Source: an uncultured bacterium
GTDB taxonomy: Bacteria > Planctomycetota > UBA1135 > UBA2386
Direction: 5' to 3'
Length of the DNA stretch: 10,064 nt
NCBI GenBank assembly: GCA_938003515.1
Contig: CALKYL010000299.1
Span: 1-10,064 of the forward strand
Shown one piece after another: positions 5,622-10,064 of the stretch. The translations under genes and the position numbers were made by a program. The first letter of the stretch is position 1. Each line of letters begins with the position of its first letter. The notes under the pieces are model-generated. The model saw nothing but the letters and a program-made list of their open reading frames with translations, had not been told where the DNA came from and ran no database searches.

Positions 5622-6935
5622 ATGGAAGTCCAGGTTGCCGAGACCGGCCCCTGCAGCCGAACCCTGACCATCACGGTCCCGCCCGAGGCGGTCAAGCAGC
5701 ACGTCGACCAGCTGTACGCGTCCGCGCAGCAGCAGGTGCAGATGAAGGGCTTCCGGCGCGGCAAGGTGCCGCGCCAGATGCTCGAGCGCATGCACGGCGC
5801 GCAGATCCTCGCCGAGGCGAAGGAGCAGCTGCTCAACCGCTTCTTCGGCGAAGCGTGCCGCGAGCGCCAGCTGAACCCCGTCGGCCGGATCCGGATCGAC
5901 GACCTCGAGAAGGTCGAGGTCAAGGTCGGCGAGGCGCTGGCGTTCACCGCGCAGATCGACGTCAAGCCGCAGTTCGAGCTGCCGGACGCCAAGGGCATCG
6001 AGGTGCCGGCGTTCGAGCCCGAGGCGACGGACGAGGACATCGACGGCGCGCTGAAGGAGATCGCCCACCAGAAGCGCACGATCAAGCCGACGACCGAGCC
6101 GGTCGCCGACGGCGACTTCGTCAAGTGCGACTACACGTTCGCCGACGAAGGGGGCGCCGAGGTGCACACGCGCAAGGGCGTGCAGCTCAACACCCGCATC
6201 CCGATCCACGGCGTCGACGACGCGGCCTACACGGAGGCGCTGCTCGGCGCCAAGGCCGGCGACACGCGCGAGATGCCGATCGCGTTCCCGGACAACTTCG
6301 AGAAGCCGGCGGTGCGCGGCAAGCAGGGCACGGTGCGGGTCCACGTGCGCGAGGTGCTGCGCGTCAGCCCGCCGCCGATCGACGACGCCCTGGCCAAGGG
6401 CATGGAGTTCGAGAGCCTCGACGACCTGCGCGCCGATCTCAAGCAGCGCATCTCGGCCGAGAAGCAGCGCATCGGCCGGCAGCGCCAGGAGGACCACTGC
6501 CTCGACCACCTCGCGAAGGCGACCGGGATCCCGCTGCCGCCGTCGCTGGTCGAGGAGCAGAAGCAGGCGTCCCTGCAGGGCTTCGCCCAGCGGCTGCAGC
6601 AGGAGGGGCTGGCCGAGGAGGAAATCCACAAGCGTCTGGACGAAGCGGCCGGCGAGGCCCAACAGGACGCCGAGCGGCGCGTGAAGCTGTTCTTCCTGAT
6701 CGAGGCCGTCGCGCGGCAGCAGAAGCTGTTCGTGACCGAGGGCGACATCGAGGGCGAACTGCGTCGGATCGCCGCGGCCAACAGTGGACCGGAGCAGCAG
6801 ATCACGGCGGCGCAGGTGCGCGAGCACCTCGACCGCGAGAACCGGCTCGGCGAGCTCCGGCTCGCCCTGCTGGAGCGCAAGGTCCGTGAATTCCTCAGAG
6901 AGAACTCCAAGTCCGTCGATAAGACGGGCGGCTGA
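5622..6935 (+). CDS. tig: Trigger factor (ribosome-associated chaperone)
   Basis: This 437-residue protein is near the family length (432 in E. coli). Trigger factor docks on ribosomal protein L23 at the exit tunnel and shields nascent chains. The N-terminal domain (about 1-115) carries the ribosome-binding signature GFRRGKVP at 43-50, at the same residue numbers as the E. coli FRK loop. A divergent FKBP-like prolyl-isomerase domain spans about 150-248. The helical substrate-binding arms fill the rest and are rich in Gln, Glu and Lys. In the isomerase domain the position equivalent to E. coli F198 (in GFED) is Val198 (HGVDD), so isomerase activity may be low. The ATG at 5622 gives the standard N terminus; the preceding bases hold no clear Shine-Dalgarno. 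clpP follows after 61 bp and clpX after that, the common tig-clpP-clpX order. Confidence 0.94.
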   Translation: MEVQVAETGPCSRTLTITVPPEAVKQHVDQLYASAQQQVQMKGFRRGKVPRQMLERMHGAQILAEAKEQLLNRFFGEACRERQLNPVGRIRIDDLEKVEVKVGEALAFTAQIDVKPQFELPDAKGIEVPAFEPEATDEDIDGALKEIAHQKRTIKPTTEPVADGDFVKCDYTFADEGGAEVHTRKGVQLNTRIPIHGVDDAAYTEALLGAKAGDTREMPIAFPDNFEKPAVRGKQGTVRVHVREVLRVSPPPIDDALAKGMEFESLDDLRADLKQRISAEKQRIGRQRQEDHCLDHLAKATGIPLPPSLVEEQKQASLQGFAQRLQQEGLAEEEIHKRLDEAAGEAQQDAERRVKLFFLIEAVARQQKLFVTEGDIEGELRRIAAANSGPEQQITAAQVREHLDRENRLGELRLALLERKVREFLRENSKSVDKTGG

Positions 6936-6996
6936 CGTCGGCCCGGTGCCACCGCCCGGACAGCGTCCCCCAGAGCGTCGACAGGAGCCGTAGCCC

Positions 6997-7596
6997 ATGA
7001 GCATCGCCAACGACTACATCATCCCCTTCGTCATCGAGAAGACCGGCCGCGGCGAGCGCCAGTACGACATCTACAGCCGGCTGCTCGAGGACCGCATCGT
7101 GTTCATCGGGTCGCCGATCGACGACGGCGTCGCGAACTCGGTGATCGCGCAGCTCCTGTTCCTGCAGAAGGAGAACAAGAACCAGGACATCAACCTGTTC
7201 CTGAACACGCCCGGCGGCAGCGTCACCGCGGGCCTCGCGATCTACGACACGATGCAGTTCGTGCAGTGCCCGATCGCGACCTACTGCATCGGCCAGGCGG
7301 CGTCGATGGGCGCGCTGCTGCTGACCGCGGGCACCAAGGGCAAGCGCCACGCGCTGCCCCACTCCCGCATCATGATCCACCAGCCGTGGGGCGGCGTCGG
7401 CGGCACGGCGCTCGACATCTCGATCCAGGCCGACGAGATCCTGCGCCTCAAGCAGACCCTGAGCGAGATCCTCGCCACCCACAGCGGCAGGTCGGTCGAC
7501 CAGGTCGCCAAGGACAGCGATCGGGACTTCTTCATGGGCTCGAAGGAGGCCAAGGACTACGGCCTGATCGACGAGATCGTGCAGACGGCCAAGTGA
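6997..7596 (+). CDS. clpP: ATP-dependent Clp protease proteolytic subunit ClpP
   Basis: This 199-residue serine protease forms the 14-subunit degradation chamber that works with ClpX, encoded next. The catalytic triad is complete: Ser103 in GQAASMGA, His128 in MIHQPWGG and Asp177 in DRDFF. The spacings (25 and 49 residues) equal those of E. coli ClpP. The oxyanion-side motif NTPGGSV (70-76) is present. The N terminus is short, so a long propeptide is unlikely. An AGGAG at 6983-6987, 9 nt before the ATG, is the best ribosome-binding site in the window and fixes the start. The 61-bp gap after tig suggests cotranscription with it. Only one clpP copy is in the window. Confidence 0.98.
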   Translation: MSIANDYIIPFVIEKTGRGERQYDIYSRLLEDRIVFIGSPIDDGVANSVIAQLLFLQKENKNQDINLFLNTPGGSVTAGLAIYDTMQFVQCPIATYCIGQAASMGALLLTAGTKGKRHALPHSRIMIHQPWGGVGGTALDISIQADEILRLKQTLSEILATHSGRSVDQVAKDSDRDFFMGSKEAKDYGLIDEIVQTAK

Positions 7597-7600
7597 GGCC

Positions 7601-7629
7601 GTGAAGGACGCGCCGGGCCGCGGTAGGAT
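7601..7629 (+). promoter_or_regulatory. Weak candidate promoter for clpX in the clpP-clpX gap
   Basis: GTGAAG (7601-7606), then 17 bp, then TAGGAT (7624-7629) gives a weak -35 and a fair -10 in the 111-bp gap between clpP and clpX. A start near 7636 would leave a leader of about 70 nt. clpX could equally be read through from tig-clpP; no terminator-like hairpin with a T run is visible between them. Confidence 0.25.
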
Positions 7630-7707
7630 GGGTCCGAGCATCGCGGAGCGCCCGGCCACGAGGCGCCGCCCCCTTCGCGCGGACGCACCAACAGCAGGAA
7701 TCGAGGC

Positions 7708-9074
7708 ATGGCAGGCAAGGGCAAGACGGTCGAGCGCTGCACGTTCTGCGAGAAGTCGCGGCACCACGTGCAGTCCCTGATCTCCGGCCCGCCGGGCATC
7801 TACATCTGCAACGAGTGCATCGAGATCTGCAACACGATCCTCAAGGAGGAGGACCGCAAGCAGAAGGGCACGGCGGCGCCGACGTTCGTCAAGGACCTGG
7901 TGCTCAAGGACAAGGTCCCGACGCCCGACTACATGGTCGATCGGCTGGCGGACTACGTCGTCGGCCAGGAGCACGCCAAGAAGGTCCTGGCGGTCGCCGT
8001 CTACGGCCACTACCGGCGCCTGCACGCGCGCTACCACAACCCCGACCTGGAGCTCGAGAAGAGCAACATCCTCCTGGTCGGCCCCACCGGATCCGGCAAG
8101 ACGCTGCTCGCGCGCACGCTGGCGCGCATCCTCGACGTGCCGTTCGCGATCGCGGACGCGACGACCCTCACCGAGGCGGGCTACGTCGGCGAGGACGTCG
8201 AGAACATCCTGCTGCGGCTCTTGCAGAACGCCAACTTCGACGTCGAGCGGGCGCAGCAGGGCATCATCTACATCGACGAGATCGACAAGATCGGGCGGAC
8301 GACGAGCAACGTCTCGATCACGCGCGACGTGTCGGGCGAGGGCGTGCAGCAGGCGCTCCTGAAGATCCTCGAGGGCACGACCGCCAACGTGCCGCCCCAG
8401 GGCGGGCGCAAGCACCCGGAACAGAGCTACATCCAGGTCAACACCGAGCACATCCTGTTCCTGTGCGGCGGCACGTTCCACGGCATCGAGCACTTCATCG
8501 CGCGGCGCCTCGGGCAGAAGGTCATCGGCTTCGCCAGCGGCGCGGACGAGCGCGACGGCGACGCGATCGCGACCAGCCAGGCCGAGCGCGACCGGTTGAT
8601 GCCCTACCTCGACCAGAAGGACCTGATCGACTTCGGCATGATCCCCGAGTTCGTCGGGCGCCTGCCGGTGGTCGTGCCGATGCGCTCGCTGACGCACGAC
8701 GAGATCCTGAACGTCATGACCCAGCCCAAGAACGCCCTGGTCCGGCAGTTCAAGGCGATGTTCGAGCTCGACAACGTGCAGTTGGAGTTCACCGACGAGG
8801 CGCTCGGGGTGCTCGCCGACGAGGCGATGAAGCGCGAGACCGGCGTGCGCTCGCTGCGCTCGATGTTCGAGGAGGTGCTGCTCGACCTGCGCTTCGACAT
8901 CGGCTCGCGCAAGGGCGAACAGGTCGTCATCACCGACGACTACGTGCGCGAACGGCTGTCGCGCGCGCCCTCGAGCCACTTGCCGCGTCGCAAGCGCGAC
9001 CCGGCCCCCGCGCGCGGCGACGGAGGCGCGCGCGGCGGCGGCGCGGGGCCCCGCGCGGGCGGTGGCGGCGCTGA
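7708..9074 (+). CDS. clpX: ATP-dependent Clp protease ATP-binding subunit ClpX, with a disrupted 3' end
   Basis: ClpX is the AAA+ unfoldase that recognises tagged proteins and threads them into ClpP. Seen: the N-terminal zinc-binding domain (Cys11, Cys14, Cys34, Cys37), Walker A GPTGSGKT (125-132), pore-1 loop GYVG (158-161), Walker B IIYIDE (186-191), RKH loop (234-236), the ClpP-docking IGF tripeptide (273-275), arginine finger Arg318 in FVGRLP and sensor-2 GVR (379-381). All key parts are intact. The start is the ATG at 7708 with AGGAA 7 nt upstream. After about residue 430 the tail becomes Gly/Arg/Pro low-complexity, and this frame has no stop through the window end. The stretch beyond about 9061 is an Arg-rich shadow of rlmN. 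The end at 9074 is therefore inferred: a shift into the third frame between about 8985 and 9070 (one missing base) reaches TGA at 9072-9074, for a protein of about 455 residues. Taken literally, the frame continues past 10064. Confidence 0.93.
9041..9056. other. Perfect 16-bp G/C palindrome at the clpX-rlmN junction
   Basis: GCGCGGGGCCCCGCGC equals its own reverse complement and can fold into a very stable hairpin. It lies in the low-complexity clpX tail, 6 bp before the proposed rlmN GTG. Such G4C4 palindromes commonly cause base-calling or polymerase errors, so it is a likely place for the indel that removes the clpX stop. It could also affect initiation of rlmN. Confidence 0.5.
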
Positions 9075-10064
9075 CCGAGCTCGACGACGCCGGCGTCGAG
9101 GCCCTGGTGGCCGGACTCGGTGGCGCGCCGTTCCAGGCCCGACAGGTGCTGCACTGGCTGTGGCGCCACGGGGTCGACGCCTACGAGGGCATGCGCAACG
9201 TGCCGAAGCGGCTGCGCGAGGCGCTGGCGACACGGCTGCCGGTGCGCTCGACCGGGCTGCTCCGCTCCGAACGGTCCGAGGACGGCACCGACAAGCTGCT
9301 GCTCCGGCTCGCCGACGGCGAGACGGTCGAGTGCGTGTCGATCCCGGAGGGCGAGCGCACGACGCTGTGCGTGTCGACGCAGGTCGGCTGCCCGGTCGCC
9401 TGCGTGTTCTGCGCGTCGGGGCTCGGGGGCGTGCGCCGCAACCTGACGGCCGGCGAGATCGCCGAGCAGGTCCTGGTCGCGCGCGAGCGGTTGCCCGAGG
9501 GCCGGCGGCTGACCAACCTGGTGGTGATGGGCATGGGCGAGCCGATGCTCAACCTCGACGCGCTGCTGCCGGCGCTGCAGCGCATCCACGACCCCGCCGG
9601 CATCGACATGGGCGCGCGGCGCATCACCGTCAGCACGTCGGGCTACCCGCGGCAGATGGAGCGCTTCGCCGCCGCCGACCCGTCCTACAACCTCGCGGTC
9701 TCGCTGCACGCCGCCGACGACGCGCTGCGCAAGGAGCTCGTGCCGACCGCGACGCACCCGGTGCGCGAGATCGTCGCCGCCGCGCACCGCTACTTCGGCA
9801 GGAAGGGCCGCGAGGTGACCTACGAGGTCGTGCTGCTCGCCGGGCGCAACGACGGCCCGGAGCACGCGCGCGCGCTGGTCGCGGCGCTCGGCGCGACGCC
9901 GTGCACCGTCAACCTGATCCCCTGGAACCCGGTCCCGGAGATCGCCGCGCAGCGCGGGCTCGCGCGCCCCGACCCCGGGCGCGTCGACGCCTTCGCCGAG
10001 GCGCTGCGCGGCGGCGGCCTCAAGGTCACCGTGCGCCGACAGCGCGGCGCCGACCGGTCGGCGG
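9062..10064 (+). CDS. rlmN: Dual-specificity 23S rRNA/tRNA adenine-C2 methyltransferase RlmN (3' end outside window)
   Basis: RlmN is a radical-SAM enzyme that makes m2A2503 in 23S rRNA and m2A37 in some tRNAs, both aiding accurate decoding. The frame is open from 8831 to the window end, and the GTG at 9062 is the first usual start codon in it. About 334 residues are visible. An N-terminal helical domain contains [11 protein letters not shown] and NVPKRLRE. The [4Fe-4S]-binding CxxxCxxC is Cys110, Cys114 and Cys117 ([12 protein letters not shown]), and Cys103 matches the upstream conserved cysteine (E. coli C118). GMGEP (157-161) binds SAM. The last visible part, [13 protein letters not shown], comes just before the place of the catalytic methyl-carrying cysteine (E. 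coli C355), which therefore lies just outside the window. The GTG lies within the clpX tail, so the two genes probably overlap and may be translationally coupled. I see no clear Shine-Dalgarno at normal spacing. Cfr, a relative, is less likely given the position after clpX and the close RlmN match. Confidence 0.95.
   Translation, partial: MAALTELDDAGVEALVAGLGGAPFQARQVLHWLWRHGVDAYEGMRNVPKRLREALATRLPVRSTGLLRSERSEDGTDKLLLRLADGETVECVSIPEGERTTLCVSTQVGCPVACVFCASGLGGVRRNLTAGEIAEQVLVARERLPEGRRLTNLVVMGMGEPMLNLDALLPALQRIHDPAGIDMGARRITVSTSGYPRQMERFAAADPSYNLAVSLHAADDALRKELVPTATHPVREIVAAAHRYFGRKGREVTYEVVLLAGRNDGPEHARALVAALGATPCTVNLIPWNPVPEIAAQRGLARPDPGRVDAFAEALRGGGLKVTVRRQRGADRSA

Noticed and set aside
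4749..7010. Very long minus-strand open frame (753 codons) across the HEAT gene and tig
   Set aside because: It mirrors the codon structure of the plus-strand genes, is Leu/Arg/Asp-rich without any known motif, and overlaps two well-supported genes.
6895..8979. Long minus-strand open frame (694 codons) opposite clpP and clpX
   Set aside because: It is antisense to two genes with complete catalytic motifs. Long open antisense frames are expected at this G+C content.
7815..9074. Plus-strand open frame inside clpX, in the third frame
   Set aside because: Its sequence is Arg/Gly/His-rich and overlaps the clear ClpX motifs. Only its last few codons and TGA may matter, as the true clpX end after a frame correction.
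7708..10064. A natural ClpX-RlmN fusion protein
   Set aside because: The two domains are in different frames as given, and rlmN has its own GTG start. A missing base leading to the TGA at 9072 is a simpler account, although a fusion through an extra base is not fully excluded.
1..10064. tRNA, rRNA, CRISPR, insertion sequence or phage attachment site
   Set aside because: No cloverleaf with CCA-type ends, spaced repeats, transposase motif or target-site duplication was seen on either strand.

Overview
The window is a very G+C-rich (about 70% by eye), gene-dense bacterial chromosome segment carrying mostly housekeeping genes. I see no mobile element, CRISPR array, tRNA or rRNA. The best guess for the host is a high-GC planctomycete. 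The main reason is the first gene, which joins TPR repeats to two RNA polymerase alpha C-terminal domains, an architecture I associate mainly with Planctomycetota. Weak or absent Shine-Dalgarno sequences at several starts fit that view. The assignment is inference, and a high-GC myxobacterium-like lineage is not excluded.

Layout. (1) 1-2070, plus strand: a TTGACC/TACGCT promoter-like pair, the TPR/double alpha-CTD gene, then ruvA (Holliday-junction branch migration) 34 bp downstream. (2) 2105-3925, minus strand: mnmG (tRNA wobble-uridine modification), converging on ruvA across a 34-bp gap that holds a GC-rich inverted repeat. A possible 24-codon ORF lies upstream of mnmG. (3) 4131-5480, plus strand: a probably exported HEAT-repeat protein of unknown function, divergent from mnmG. 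(4) 5622 to the window end, plus strand: a protein-quality-control block of tig (trigger factor), clpP and clpX, followed directly by rlmN (23S rRNA/tRNA m2A methyltransferase), which runs off the window.

How the genes fit together. tig-clpP-clpX is the classic arrangement in which a ribosome-bound chaperone sits beside the ClpXP protease that removes failed products. rlmN and mnmG both tune decoding accuracy (rRNA/tRNA modification), and ruvA serves recombination repair. The two genes without a clear job are the TPR/double alpha-CTD protein, likely linked to transcription, and the exported HEAT protein.

The oddest feature is the clpX/rlmN junction. The clpX frame has no stop codon from its start to the end of the window, although rlmN is clearly encoded in another frame from 9062 onward. 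A single missing base in a G/C-rich palindromic stretch near 9041-9056 would restore a normal clpX end at a TGA (9072-9074) that overlaps the rlmN start. An indel in the assembly, or a real frameshift, is the likeliest explanation.
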